This document shows, in pieces, positions 28,493 through 37,518 of a DNA stretch of 64,000 nucleotides. Each line of letters opens with the position of its first letter. The stretch's first letter is position 1. This DNA comes from VRUE01 sp963707965. GTDB lineage: Bacteria > Actinomycetota > Thermoleophilia > Solirubrobacterales > 70-9. A program made the position numbers and the translations under genes. Below the pieces are notes generated by a model that worked only from the letters and a program-made list of their open reading frames with translations, searched no databases and was not told the DNA's origin. The DNA lies in contig CAVPRR010000004.1 in NCBI GenBank assembly GCA_963707965.1, positions 62,001 to 126,000 of the forward strand. Reading direction: 5' to 3'.

Positions 28493-30510
28493 GCGCCGCA
28501 GGCCCCAAGGAGCGCCGCGCGGCAGAGCTGCGGCGCGAGATCGAGCACCACAACCGCCGTTACTACGTGCTCGACGATCCTGTCATCGATGACGACGCCT
28601 ACGATGCGCTCCTCGACGAGCTGCGGGCGATCGAGGCCGAGCACCCGGGGCTGCGGACCGCTGACTCCCCCACCCAGCGGGTCGGCGCCCCGCCCCTTCA
28701 CCGCTTCGAGCAGGTCGAGCACGCGGAGCCGATGCTGTCCCTCGCCAATGCGCGGAACGAGGAGGAGCTGCGTGCCTGGGAGACCCGCATCCGCAACCAC
28801 CTGCGTCGCCTCGACATCGCCGCGTCGGCGTTCAGGTACACGACCGAGCCCAAGATCGACGGCCTGGCGATCTCCCTCACCTACGAGGACGGGGTTCTGG
28901 CCCGGGGCGCGACGCGCGGCGACGGCCGGGTCGGCGAGGACGTCACCCAGAACCTGCGCACGATCGGGGCGATCCCGCTGCGGATCTCCGGCGCGCCGCC
29001 GCTGGTCGAGGTGCGCGGCGAGGTCTACCTGCCGATTGCCGACTTCAGAGGCCTGAACGAGCGCCGTGCCGAGGCCGGCGAGCATGCGTTTGCCAACCCG
29101 CGCAACGCGGCGGCCGGCTCGATCCGCCAACTCGACCCGGCCGTCGCCGCCGAGCGTCCGCTCTCAATCTGGTGCTACGGCCTCGGCGCCGTTCGGGGGC
29201 TGGAGCTCGAGACCCATACCGAGGAGGTCGAGTGGCTGGCCGATCGCGGCTTCAAGGTCAACCCCGACGCCAGGCGCCATGAGGGCATCGAGTCGGTGGT
29301 CGATCGCTGCCGTTGGTGGGAGGATCGGCGCGAGGAGCTCGGCTACGAGATAGACGGGGTCGTGGTCAAGGTGGACGAGCGGGCCCTGTGGCCGCAGCTG
29401 GGCGTCGTGGGCCGCGAGCCCCGCTGGGCGATCGCCTGGAAGTTCGCGCCGACGACGGCGACAACGAGGCTGCGCGACGTGGTGTGGAACGTGGGGCGCA
29501 CCGGTCATCTGGTGCCGTTTGCGATGTTGGAGCCGGTGCATGTGGGCGGCGTCACGGTGTCCACCGCGACCCTCCACAACGAGGAGGACCTGGCCCGTAA
29601 GGACGTCCGCGTGGGCGACGAGGTCGTGGTGATGAGGGCCGGGGACGTGATCCCCCAGGTGGTGGCGCCCCTCCTCCAGCGGCGCCCCAAGGGGACGCGG
29701 CGGCCGGGACCGCCGAAGAAATGCCCGGCCTGCGGCACGCCGACGGTCAAGCCGGACGATGCGGTCTTCACCATCTGTCCCAACAGGGCCGGGTGCCCTG
29801 GGCAGTCCTTCCAGCACGTCAAGCACTTCGTCAGCAAGGGGGCGATGGACATCGAGGGACTCGGCGAGAAGCAGGCGCTGCGCTTTCTCGATGAGGGCCT
29901 GATCGAAGACGTGGCCGACATCTACCGGCTGGATGCCGAGCGCCTGGTGCAGCTCGACCGTTTCGGCGAGACCTCGGCTCGCAACCTGCTGGCGGCGATC
30001 GACGCATCCCGCGGGTGTCCCTTCAAGAGAGTTCTCTACGCGCTCGGCCTGCCCGGGGTCGGCGTCGTCACGGCGGGGGCACTGGCCGACCACTTCGGCT
30101 CGATTGACGCGCTGCGTGCCGCGGACCCCGAGCGGATCGAGGAGGTGGAGGGGGTCGGCCCGATCATGGCCGTGCAGATAGCCGAGTCGCTCGCCGATGA
30201 GCGCACCTGGGAGCTGATCGAGAAGCTGCGCGACGAGGGGCTGCGGCTGGAGCAGGGCCCGTCCGAACGCCGCTCCGTCGCCGGCCCGCTGGAGGGCAAG
30301 AGGCTGGTCCTCACAGGCATCCTCCCCGATCTGACCCGCGAGGACGCTGCAGCGCTGATTGCGGCCGCTGGCGGCAAGGTTGTCAACTCGGTGTCCAAGA
30401 AGACCGACTACGTCGTCGCCGGCGAGAGCCCCGGCTCGAAGCTGGCGAAGGCCGAGGAGCTCGGCACCGAGATCCTCGACGAGGCAGGGCTGCGCGCGCT
30501 GCTCGAATAG
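28489..30510 (+). CDS. ligA: NAD-dependent DNA ligase
   Basis: A 673-residue LigA that seals nicks in DNA replication and repair. The N-terminal Ia domain has HHNRRYYVLDDPVIDDDAYD. The adenylated lysine is Lys122 in EPKIDGLAIS. The OB fold, a four-cysteine zinc finger (CPACG...CPNRAGCPG), helix-hairpin-helix repeats and a C-terminal BRCT domain (GKRLVLTGILPDLTREDAA) follow. The GTG at 28489, overlapping the surE stop, is used rather than the longer open frame. Confidence 0.97.
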   Translation: MSAAGPKERRAAELRREIEHHNRRYYVLDDPVIDDDAYDALLDELRAIEAEHPGLRTADSPTQRVGAPPLHRFEQVEHAEPMLSLANARNEEELRAWETRIRNHLRRLDIAASAFRYTTEPKIDGLAISLTYEDGVLARGATRGDGRVGEDVTQNLRTIGAIPLRISGAPPLVEVRGEVYLPIADFRGLNERRAEAGEHAFANPRNAAAGSIRQLDPAVAAERPLSIWCYGLGAVRGLELETHTEEVEWLADRGFKVNPDARRHEGIESVVDRCRWWEDRREELGYEIDGVVVKVDERALWPQLGVVGREPRWAIAWKFAPTTATTRLRDVVWNVGRTGHLVPFAMLEPVHVGGVTVSTATLHNEEDLARKDVRVGDEVVVMRAGDVIPQVVAPLLQRRPKGTRRPGPPKKCPACGTPTVKPDDAVFTICPNRAGCPGQSFQHVKHFVSKGAMDIEGLGEKQALRFLDEGLIEDVADIYRLDAERLVQLDRFGETSARNLLAAIDASRGCPFKRVLYALGLPGVGVVTAGALADHFGSIDALRAADPERIEEVEGVGPIMAVQIAESLADERTWELIEKLRDEGLRLEQGPSERRSVAGPLEGKRLVLTGILPDLTREDAAALIAAAGGKVVNSVSKKTDYVVAGESPGSKLAKAEELGTEILDEAGLRALLE

Positions 30511-30546
30511 CGCCCCACACGGTCGCCGCCGATCCGCTCCGGGCTC

Positions 30547-31803
30547 TCAGTAGGAGGCGATGGCGGCGGCGATCCTGTCCTGCTCGTAGTGAGCCAGGGA
30601 GAGGTCGCGGACGTTGCCCATCAGGATCGAGAAGATCATCACCCTGCCGCTGTGGTTGAAGCAGTAGCCGGAGAGCGCGCTGACGCCTGTCAGGGTGCCG
30701 GTCTTTGCGCGGCAGCGACCCGCCGCCGCGGTGCCATCCATGCGGTCGGCGACCGTTCCCTCGCGGCCGGTCAGCGCCAGGTCCTGGATGAAGCGGTCGC
30801 CGACCGGCGTCGCCCGCATCGCCTCCAGCAGCCGCACGACCTGGAGCGGCGAGGCGCGGTTGGTTCGCGTCAGGCCGGAGCCGTCCACGGCACGCACCGC
30901 GGAGCCGTGGCCGCGCGCGAATCGTTCCACCACCCCGGCGCCGGCACTGGTGCTGCCCTCACCGCCGTAGTGTGCTCCGATCAGCTTGATCAGCATCTCG
31001 GCAAAGAAGTTGTCGGAGTAGACGTCGGTGGTCTCGACCAGCTGCGACATGGTCGGCGAGCGGACGGTGGCGAGCGGCTCGGCGGTCGCGGGGGTGGAGC
31101 CCAGCGCGACCCTGGGCCGCATCGCGACTCCGGCCCCGCGCAGCGAGCGGGCAAGCTTTGCGGCTGCAAGCCGCGCCGGGTCCGAGGCGAAACCGCTGGC
31201 GCTCGAGTTGAGGTAGCCGGAGTTGAAGGAAAGGCCCGAGAGCGGGCCGATGTAGGAGCTGGTTGCGTAGCCGGAGTCGGCCACGCCCCGGAGGCGGTCG
31301 AAGATCGTGTCGTCGGCGTACAGCCGTCCCCTGACGGCACTGACTCCGGCGGCTCGGATCTGGCCCTTCAGCGCGAAGAGGTTGGTGCCAAGGCCGCCGA
31401 GAAAGCGCTCGTAGAAGGCGGGGGCGCCGAGCGCCGGGTCACCGGCGCCCCGCAGGTAGAGGTTGCCGTGGAGGACCCCGTCGCCGTCGAGCTCGCCGTC
31501 GGCGAGCACCCTGGTGGCGATGCGGAACCGCGGGCCGAAGCGGGCGAGGGCGGTCGCGGTCGTGAACAGCTTCATGTTCGAGGCGAGCGGCCGCTGCCGG
31601 CGGGCGGCCCGGCTGCAGACCGCCTGCCCGGTGTCGCCGTCAACCACGAACAGGCCGCTCGCATGCCCGCCGCCACGTATCAGCTGCTGGCGCATCTCCT
31701 GGCACGCTTCGCTGGCAGCGGTGGCCCGCGCCGCCGGCGCCAGGCCCAGCGCGAAGGCGGCTGCGGCGACGATTGCACCCCGTCTCATCTGACCTTGCAA
31801 CAC
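30547..31803 (-). CDS. dacB: D-alanyl-D-alanine carboxypeptidase/endopeptidase, peptidase S13
   Basis: A 418-residue low-molecular-mass penicillin-binding protein. It has an N-terminal signal peptide (hydrophobic VAAAAFALGLAPAARA) and the catalytic triad motifs: SxxK as SNMK near residue 75, SxN as YSDN, and KTG as AKTGTLTG. The insert between SxxK and SxN is long, as in S13 enzymes. GTG 31803 has GAGGG 6 nt upstream; an ATG at 31788 with AAGG upstream is the alternative start. It trims cell-wall stem peptides in the envelope. It is convergent with ligA. Confidence 0.93.
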   Translation of the reverse strand: MLQGQMRRGAIVAAAAFALGLAPAARATAASEACQEMRQQLIRGGGHASGLFVVDGDTGQAVCSRAARRQRPLASNMKLFTTATALARFGPRFRIATRVLADGELDGDGVLHGNLYLRGAGDPALGAPAFYERFLGGLGTNLFALKGQIRAAGVSAVRGRLYADDTIFDRLRGVADSGYATSSYIGPLSGLSFNSGYLNSSASGFASDPARLAAAKLARSLRGAGVAMRPRVALGSTPATAEPLATVRSPTMSQLVETTDVYSDNFFAEMLIKLIGAHYGGEGSTSAGAGVVERFARGHGSAVRAVDGSGLTRTNRASPLQVVRLLEAMRATPVGDRFIQDLALTGREGTVADRMDGTAAAGRCRAKTGTLTGVSALSGYCFNHSGRVMIFSILMGNVRDLSLAHYEQDRIAAAIASY

Positions 31804-31952
31804 GGGAATCCCTCAGGGTAGCGGCGGCGGCAAGGAGCGCAGGGCAGCATCCGAGCGGGCGGATGCTCGGGGTTGCCGCGTCATCCGCGGCAACCTGTCC
31901 GGGCCGGAGATGCCCAACGCCGACGCCCCGACCGACCATCCTGGGATAATCC

Positions 31953-33212
31953 ATGTTTATGGGCAAGGTAGTGGAGATCGATTCCACCCCCCGTCGCAAA
32001 CGGGGAAAAGGTCGGAAACGTCCGTCCAAGACAGCCCTTGTGCTTGGTGGCGGCGGCTTCACGGGCGGCGTGTACGAGATCGGCGCCCTGCGCGCCCTCG
32101 ACCTGCTCGCGGTCAACAGCACCGTCAACAACTTCGACGTCTACGTCGGCACGAGCGCGGGTTCCTTCGTGGCCACGATGCTGGCCAACGGCGTCACCCC
32201 CGACGAAATGATGCAGGTCATCAACAAGGAGGTTCCCTCGGAGTTGAAGGACCTCGACCTCGACCGGGTGCTGAGGCCCAACTACCTCGGGTTTCTGCAG
32301 AAAGCCGCGATGCTGCCGCTGCGGACCGTGGAGCTGGTGCGCAGGCTGGTGCAGATGGGCGAGTTCTCGGCAATCGACATCGTCGTGGGCCTCGCCGAGG
32401 CGCTGCCGACCGGTCTCTACTCCGGCGACGGGATCGCCGACTACGTCGAGGCGGTGCTCGCCGACGCCGACCGCGTCAACGACTTCCGCCTGCTCGACCG
32501 GGAGCTCTACCTCACCGCCACGGATCTGGATACCTGCGAGCGGCTCGTCTTCGGCGAAGATGGATGGGACGACGTACCCATCTCCAAGGCAATCCAGTGT
32601 TCGACCGCGCTGCCAATCGTCTACAAGCCGGTTGACCTGAAGGGGCGTCAGCTGGTCGATGGCGGCATCCGCTCCACCACCAACGTCGACATCGCGGTGG
32701 AAAAGGGGGCGAAGTTCATCCTCGTCGTCAACCCCATCGTCCCCTACGTAAACGATTTCGAGAAGACGATTCCGACTGTCTTCGGAACGCGGGTGCGGCG
32801 GGTCTCCGACATGGGCCTACCTGCGATCGCCAACCAGGCATTCCGGCTTATTGCCCACGCCCGGCTGCACCAGTCGGTGGAGATGTGGCAGGAGACGTAC
32901 CCGGGCGTCGACATCGTCCTGATCGAGCCTGAGCCCAACGACGAGCTGATGTTCGGGACGCCGATCATGGACTATTCGCGGCGCCTGCAGATTGCCCGCC
33001 ACGGCTTCGAGTCGGTGACCGCCACCCTCGCCGAGGACTACGATCGCTACAGGTCGATCGCCGAGCGCCACGGCCTTGAGATCTCCGAGCGCCGTGTTCG
33101 TCACGTCGTCGAGCGCGCGGCGGAAGAGGAGCCAGAGCAGGCCTCCGCCTGGCGTCGCGTGCTGGGGCAGACCACAGCGGCACTCCTGCGCCAGTCCGGC
33201 GAGGCCTCCTAG
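31953..33212 (+). CDS. Patatin-like phospholipase family protein
   Basis: A 419-residue protein with the patatin fold. The oxyanion-hole glycine run is GGGGFTGG, the nucleophile elbow is GTSAGS and the catalytic Asp is in VDGGIRS. The N-terminus is basic (TPRRKRGKGRKRPSK), and a helical C-terminus of about 130 residues follows the catalytic domain. The substrate is unknown. GATAAT ends 2 nt before ATG 31953 and 8 nt before a second ATG at 31959, so the latter may be the start. Its TAG stop lies inside a CTAG that borders the adjacent transposon. Confidence 0.9.
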   Translation: MFMGKVVEIDSTPRRKRGKGRKRPSKTALVLGGGGFTGGVYEIGALRALDLLAVNSTVNNFDVYVGTSAGSFVATMLANGVTPDEMMQVINKEVPSELKDLDLDRVLRPNYLGFLQKAAMLPLRTVELVRRLVQMGEFSAIDIVVGLAEALPTGLYSGDGIADYVEAVLADADRVNDFRLLDRELYLTATDLDTCERLVFGEDGWDDVPISKAIQCSTALPIVYKPVDLKGRQLVDGGIRSTTNVDIAVEKGAKFILVVNPIVPYVNDFEKTIPTVFGTRVRRVSDMGLPAIANQAFRLIAHARLHQSVEMWQETYPGVDIVLIEPEPNDELMFGTPIMDYSRRLQIARHGFESVTATLAEDYDRYRSIAERHGLEISERRVRHVVERAAEEEPEQASAWRRVLGQTTAALLRQSGEAS

Positions 33213-33297
33213 AGGCCTCCTCTGAACGCATCTGGGTGAGATAAAGCGGGGCAAAATAAGAAGGGCCCGACTTGTGCCCTGGTATTCTCGGCGAGTC

Positions 33298-33837
33298 ATG
33301 CCCGCTCGAGCGGCTTCAAGGACCACTGCGAAGCTAAGTATCGGCGCCATGGCGATCGCGATTGCCGCAGCGGCCTTGGCCGTGTTCTCGGTCTTTCAGC
33401 CCGCTTTCGATGCAGCATTTGCCGGATCCGAGAACTACTACTCCCTCGAAATCGAGAACAACACCCTGCTCCAGAAAGGGACTGGCTGGCTGATCGTGGC
33501 CTGCGCGATCGGCATCCTCGGAGGGGCGTGTCTCCACCGCTTGGACGGTCGACGAGCAACGTTGTGGGCCTTGCTCGTGCTAGTAGGGGGCGCCGTGATC
33601 CTCGGCACAACCGTCTACCAGGTGACGGGAAACCGCGATGTTGTGCAGAGTGGGCCTAATCCCTTGCTCATTCTGAGCGTTGCCCGTGGCAGTCCGGCCG
33701 TTGGCATCCATGCTGCCCAAGCAGCGGGCGTACTCGCCGCCTCGGCGGGTCTCGTTCTCACCTTTCTCTCTCGGTGCAAGCGTCAGCGAGCGAGCTTGAC
33801 GAGCAAGCCCCGCCGACCCGCTTCGAACGAGACGTAG
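33298..33837 (+). CDS. Four-TM membrane protein carried inside the transposon
   Basis: A 179-residue protein with four predicted membrane segments: AMAIAIAAAALAVFSVF, GWLIVACAIGILGGACL, ALLVLVGGAVILGTTVY and AAQAAGVLAASAGLVLTFL. A periplasmic-type loop follows the first, and the tail is basic. No family was recognised. ATG 33298 is chosen over an earlier in-frame start at 33274 because the membrane protein proper begins there; TATTCT lies 9 nt upstream. It is inside the transposon's inverted repeats but is not a transposition protein by appearance. Confidence 0.65.
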   Translation: MPARAASRTTAKLSIGAMAIAIAAAALAVFSVFQPAFDAAFAGSENYYSLEIENNTLLQKGTGWLIVACAIGILGGACLHRLDGRRATLWALLVLVGGAVILGTTVYQVTGNRDVVQSGPNPLLILSVARGSPAVGIHAAQAAGVLAASAGLVLTFLSRCKRQRASLTSKPRRPASNET

Positions 33838-33861
33838 AAACCCTTGGCTACGGTGAACCCG

Positions 33862-35169
33862 CTACCCAGGGCTGGCGCCCGGCACCTTGCGAAACTTCTG
33901 CGCATTCGCTGAGAGCAGCGAGCTGGTGCCGTAGGGATCGGCGATAAGTCGTCGTGGCTTGGGCTGGCCGTCTCTGCTCATCAGCCAGTCGCGGATCGAG
34001 CGGATGTAGCCGTCCAGGTCCGCCTGCTCGTTGATCTGCAGCTGCATGAGCATCAGAAGGCAGTTGAGGCACTCTCGGTTCAGAAAGCCGTGAGTCCGAG
34101 GAGTGAGCCAGTCCTTGAGCGGATCGAGCTTGACCTCGAGGCCGCCGGTCGTGATCGGGTTGACCTTCCGGATGCTTGGCCTCGGCCGGTTCCAGAGCTG
34201 GTGCTCGATCATGGGGCCGTAGGTCTCGATCCAGTCGATGAGCTTCGGCACCTTCCTGCGGTGCCGGTACGCGATGGCTGTGAAGTGCTCCCAGAAGTAC
34301 GGGTTCTTGAAGGCTCGATCGACGGCTCGCATGATCCGCGTATTGCCGTGGAGCTTCGCCGGCGTCAGGAAGTCGAGGATCGCCTTCCTGAAATGCCACG
34401 CGGAGCGGTAGTGGATCGCGTTCGGCCAAAGCTTCTGGGCGGCGTTGATCGTCCCGCTGTGCCCATCAGTGAGGACTCGCTCGGGCTCACCGCCGACTGA
34501 TCCGAGGAAGCGCTCCCACTCCGGCGTCGAGGCAGTCGGGAAGGCCTCCAGGCGCCAGAGCCGGCTGACCCCACCGTCGTAGGCCATCGCTGCGAAGACG
34601 TTGAAGCCGACCGGACCAGACTTCGGTCGGCCGTCCGGCGTCCAGGCATGGACTTTGAAGCCGAGGTGATCAAGCACCACGGTGCCTTCATCCGGCCAGT
34701 CCCAGCGGCGGAACGGCTCGAAGACAACGGGCGCGAAGACCTCGACCCAGTCTGCGACGAGCTGGCCGTGCCGTGTGTAGCGGTCGCCGCCGTTCCCGTC
34801 GCTGGGAAACCGGCCCGCCCGCCGGCGAGCGGCGGAGGCGGCCGCGCTATACGTCATGCCCTTGCCGACATCGATCAGGGCCTGGGCCACATCGCGAGCC
34901 GGGAAGCAGTAGTTCCGGGGCCCCGACGGGCCGTGGTGCTCGTGCAGGTCTCGCTCGCACATCACGCAGACGCCGCCGATCGTCGTCTGGCGTGGCAGCT
35001 GCTCAACGAACCGATGGAAGGGCTCGTTCTTGCCCGTCTTACCGTTGATCCAGCAGCGGTAGCGCTGGCGCTTGTGCCCAGGCTTCCCGTACTTGCGGTC
35101 GAAGACGACGTAAGAGTCCGGGTGTTTCGGGCACTTCGGCTTCGGATCTGAACTAGGACGGCGGCCCAC
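33862..35169 (-). CDS. DDE/MULE-like transposase with N-terminal zinc ribbon
   Basis: A 435-residue protein. Its N-terminus has zinc-ribbon-like cysteines (CPKHPDS...RYRC, CVMC). The central part resembles IS256/MULE-type catalytic domains, with VVLDHLGF, VLTDGHSG and the following HYRSAWHFRKAI. A catalytic Glu is expected near the PKLIDWIE segment. The GTG start is behind GAGG. The exact IS family is uncertain. The inverted repeats around it and the CTAG flanks support a functional transposase. Confidence 0.75.
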   Translation of the reverse strand: MGRRPSSDPKPKCPKHPDSYVVFDRKYGKPGHKRQRYRCWINGKTGKNEPFHRFVEQLPRQTTIGGVCVMCERDLHEHHGPSGPRNYCFPARDVAQALIDVGKGMTYSAAASAARRRAGRFPSDGNGGDRYTRHGQLVADWVEVFAPVVFEPFRRWDWPDEGTVVLDHLGFKVHAWTPDGRPKSGPVGFNVFAAMAYDGGVSRLWRLEAFPTASTPEWERFLGSVGGEPERVLTDGHSGTINAAQKLWPNAIHYRSAWHFRKAILDFLTPAKLHGNTRIMRAVDRAFKNPYFWEHFTAIAYRHRRKVPKLIDWIETYGPMIEHQLWNRPRPSIRKVNPITTGGLEVKLDPLKDWLTPRTHGFLNRECLNCLLMLMQLQINEQADLDGYIRSIRDWLMSRDGQPKPRRLIADPYGTSSLLSANAQKFRKVPGASPG

Positions 35170-35351
35170 TCAACCTCACCACGAACGGGATCGACAACCC
35201 TCCAACGGTAGGTCAAGAACTGGACGCTTTATCTCACCTAGATGCGTTCAGGGGGAGGCCTCTAGCTTCGAAGTGTCCGGGTAGGGGACGCCGGCCCCCA
35301 CTCACACGCCGCGAGCAGCCCAGCTGATAAGGGAGCCGACTCCCTCGCCGC

Positions 35352-37133
35352 TCAGCTCGCGTAGAGCTTCTCGATCTCGCCGTCGTGCTTCGCGGCGACC
35401 ACGGCGCGCTTCACCTTCAATGTCGGGGTCAGCTCGCCGCCTTCCTGCGAGAGGTCCTGCTGGAGGATTGCGATCTTCTTGACCTGCTCGACCCGGGCGA
35501 ACTTCTCATTGACGCGTGCAAGGTGCTCCTCGATCGCGTCGCGGACGCCTCCGTTCGAGGCAAGCTGCTCGACGTCCTCGGGCAGTCCATGGTCCTTCGC
35601 GTAGGCGACGGCCTCTTCGGGGTCGAGGGTGACCAGCGCGACGAGGTAGGGCCTGCGGTCGCCGACCACGACGCACTGTGAGACGAGCGGATGCTGCTTG
35701 ATCTCGTTCTCCAGGTTGGCCGGGGTGATGTTCTTGCCACCCGCGGTGATGATGATGTCCTTCTTGCGGCCGGTGATCTTGATGAAGCCCTCGGAGTCGA
35801 TCTCGCCGATGTCGCCGGTGTGGAGCCAGCCGTCGACGATCGTCTCCCGGGTGGCCTCCTCGTTCTTGTAATAGCCCTGGAAGACATTGGGGCCCTTGAC
35901 GAGGATCTCTCCGTCGTCGGCAATCTTCACGTCGCAGCCCGGGAACGGCTTGCCGATCGTGCCGATCTTGAATTCCTCGGGCGAGGAGATCGTCGCCGCG
36001 GTCGAGGTCTCCGTCATTCCCCAGCCCTCGAGCACGAGCACTCCGGCGGCGTCGAAGAAGCGCAGGATGTCGGGGTTGATCGGTGCCGCTCCGGAGACCG
36101 CGAGGCGGAGCCGCCCGCCAAACAGGCCACGGATTTTCGAGAGCACATTCTTGTCCGCAAACGCGTACTGCTTGCGGAGCAGAAAGCCCGGCTTGCGGCC
36201 GGCGCGTTCGGTCTCGCGCATCCTGCTGCCGACCCGTATCGACCAGTCGAAGATCGCCTTTTTCAGGCCGCCCTCTTTTTCCATGCCGCTGGTGGCGGCG
36301 GTGTAGATCTTCTCGAAGATGCGCGGCACAGATGGGAAGTAGGTGGGCTTCACCTCTGAGAGGTTGGGCAGAATCTTCAGCGGGTCGCGCTCCCAGTAGG
36401 CGAGCGTGGCGCCGAGGTCGAAGCTGCCGAGCTGGATCAGCAGAGCGAAGGAGTGGGCGAGGGGGAGATAGAGGTAGGAGACGTCTTCTTCCTCGATGAC
36501 GCTGGTCTCGTTGACCATGTCGAGCATCGCCCGGTAGTTGCCGTGCGTGATGATGCAGCCCTTCGGCGGCCCGGTGGTGCCGGAGGTGTAGATGAACGTA
36601 CAGATGTCAGCTGGCGCGACGGCGCTCCAGCGCTCCTCCCACTCCGAGGCGTCGTGTTGCGAGCCCCGGCCGGCGAGCTCGTCGCCTGAGATCGCGTCCT
36701 CACTGGAGCCGGTCATCCGCACGACGTGCTCGAGCAGCGGTAGCCGGTCGCGAACCTTGCGGATCTTCTCCAGCTGCTCGTCGTCCTCGACCACGACCAC
36801 CTTGGTATCGGAGTTCTCCAGCACGTACTGGCACTCCTCGGGGGAGTTGGTCTGGTAGATCGGCACGACGATCGCCCCGATCGACAGCGCCGCGAAGTCG
36901 AAGTAGGTCCACTCCGGGCGGGTGTTTGCGAGGATCGAGACCTTGTCGCCCTTCTCCACCCCGAGACCGACCAACCCGAGTGCCAGTGGGCGCACCAGAT
37001 CCGCCACCTCGACGAAGCTCCGGGAGAGCCACTCATCGCCCTCCTTGAAACGGATCGCGGGAGCATCTCCGTAGATCTGCGCAGCCCGCGGCAGCAGATC
37101 CGCGAGGGTGAGTGATCTTGTTCCCCGCTCCAC
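35352..37133 (-). CDS. Long-chain acyl-CoA synthetase (AMP-binding)
   Basis: A 593-residue adenylate-forming enzyme of the FadD15/long-chain acyl-CoA synthetase type. It has the ATP/AMP-binding motif YTSGTTGPPKG, the GWGMTETS motif, GWLHTGDIG and the hinge/catalytic-lysine region GRKKDIIITAGGKNITP. It activates fatty acids with ATP and CoA for lipid metabolism. The GTG start is 7 nt from TAGACT, without a Shine-Dalgarno sequence. The 61-residue IF2N-like gene is 34 bp upstream on the same strand. Confidence 0.95.
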   Translation of the reverse strand: MERGTRSLTLADLLPRAAQIYGDAPAIRFKEGDEWLSRSFVEVADLVRPLALGLVGLGVEKGDKVSILANTRPEWTYFDFAALSIGAIVVPIYQTNSPEECQYVLENSDTKVVVVEDDEQLEKIRKVRDRLPLLEHVVRMTGSSEDAISGDELAGRGSQHDASEWEERWSAVAPADICTFIYTSGTTGPPKGCIITHGNYRAMLDMVNETSVIEEEDVSYLYLPLAHSFALLIQLGSFDLGATLAYWERDPLKILPNLSEVKPTYFPSVPRIFEKIYTAATSGMEKEGGLKKAIFDWSIRVGSRMRETERAGRKPGFLLRKQYAFADKNVLSKIRGLFGGRLRLAVSGAAPINPDILRFFDAAGVLVLEGWGMTETSTAATISSPEEFKIGTIGKPFPGCDVKIADDGEILVKGPNVFQGYYKNEEATRETIVDGWLHTGDIGEIDSEGFIKITGRKKDIIITAGGKNITPANLENEIKQHPLVSQCVVVGDRRPYLVALVTLDPEEAVAYAKDHGLPEDVEQLASNGGVRDAIEEHLARVNEKFARVEQVKKIAILQQDLSQEGGELTPTLKVKRAVVAAKHDGEIEKLYAS

Positions 37134-37140
37134 CGCGGGG

Positions 37141-37146
37141 AGTCTA
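37141..37146 (-). promoter_or_regulatory. -10 TAGACT, 7 nt before the acyl-CoA synthetase start
   Basis: The minus-strand hexamer TAGACT ends 7 nt before the GTG; there is no ribosome-binding site, so the transcript is probably leaderless. Confidence 0.5.
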
Positions 37147-37167
37147 GTTAACCGCTGTGCGGCGCCG

Positions 37168-37353
37168 CTATGCGGCGCGAACCTCTCGCTCTTCCCGCCC
37201 GTTCGAGGAGTGCCGTAGAGACGACTTGAACAGAGATTTGTCGATGCGACCGTGGAAGATCGGGACGCCCATCTCCACGCACTTGCCGATCACCTCCTGC
37301 CGTTTCATATGAAGCTCGTCGGCAAGCTCGGACGGGGTGAGGTGATTGGCCAC
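37168..37353 (-). CDS. Small IF2N-like / HTH-like protein (hypothetical)
   Basis: A 61-residue protein, VANHLTPSELADELHMKRQE then VIGKCVEMGVPIFHGRIDK, with a charged Ser/Arg/Glu tail. The helix-turn pattern (xLAxELxMxxxEVIxKCxEMGVPI) resembles the IF-2 N-terminal module. The real start is supported by a strong GGGAGG 6 nt before the GTG at 37353, although the frame is open for 195 more codons. Function unknown; it may be co-transcribed with the acyl-CoA synthetase. Confidence 0.7.
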   Translation of the reverse strand: MANHLTPSELADELHMKRQEVIGKCVEMGVPIFHGRIDKSLFKSSLRHSSNGREEREVRAA

Positions 37354-37506
37354 AGGGGACCTCCCAAGTCGTTGAAATCGAGTACCTGGATACTTACCGC
37401 TGACGGCGGACGTGTCAACAGCAAACGGTCGCATCTTGCGGCATTTCGGGACCCCGCGGGCTCGCTTCCGCGCGCCCCGTGCGAGCCGGGCCCGGACGTC
37501 GGCCGC

Positions 37507-37512
37507 GATAAT
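37507..37512 (+). promoter_or_regulatory. -10 GATAAT, 6 nt before the DsbA-like gene
   Basis: GATAAT ends exactly 6 nt before the GTG at 37519; no ribosome-binding site is seen. This is the same leaderless spacing as at other genes here. Confidence 0.5.
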
Positions 37513-37518
37513 GCGCTG

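Larger units (their letters stand above)
33209..35265. mobile_element. Transposon with about 40-bp inverted repeats, CTAG flanks and a passenger gene
   Basis: Inverted repeats lie at 33213-33248 (left) and 35225-35261 (right); they differ by two or three substitutions and one indel and begin AGGCCTCC. Both are flanked by CTAG (33209-33212 and 35262-35265), which can be a 4-bp target duplication. The interior encodes a DDE-type transposase (minus strand) and a 4-TM protein (plus strand). Joining the flanks would leave the patatin stop codon intact. Confidence 0.85.
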
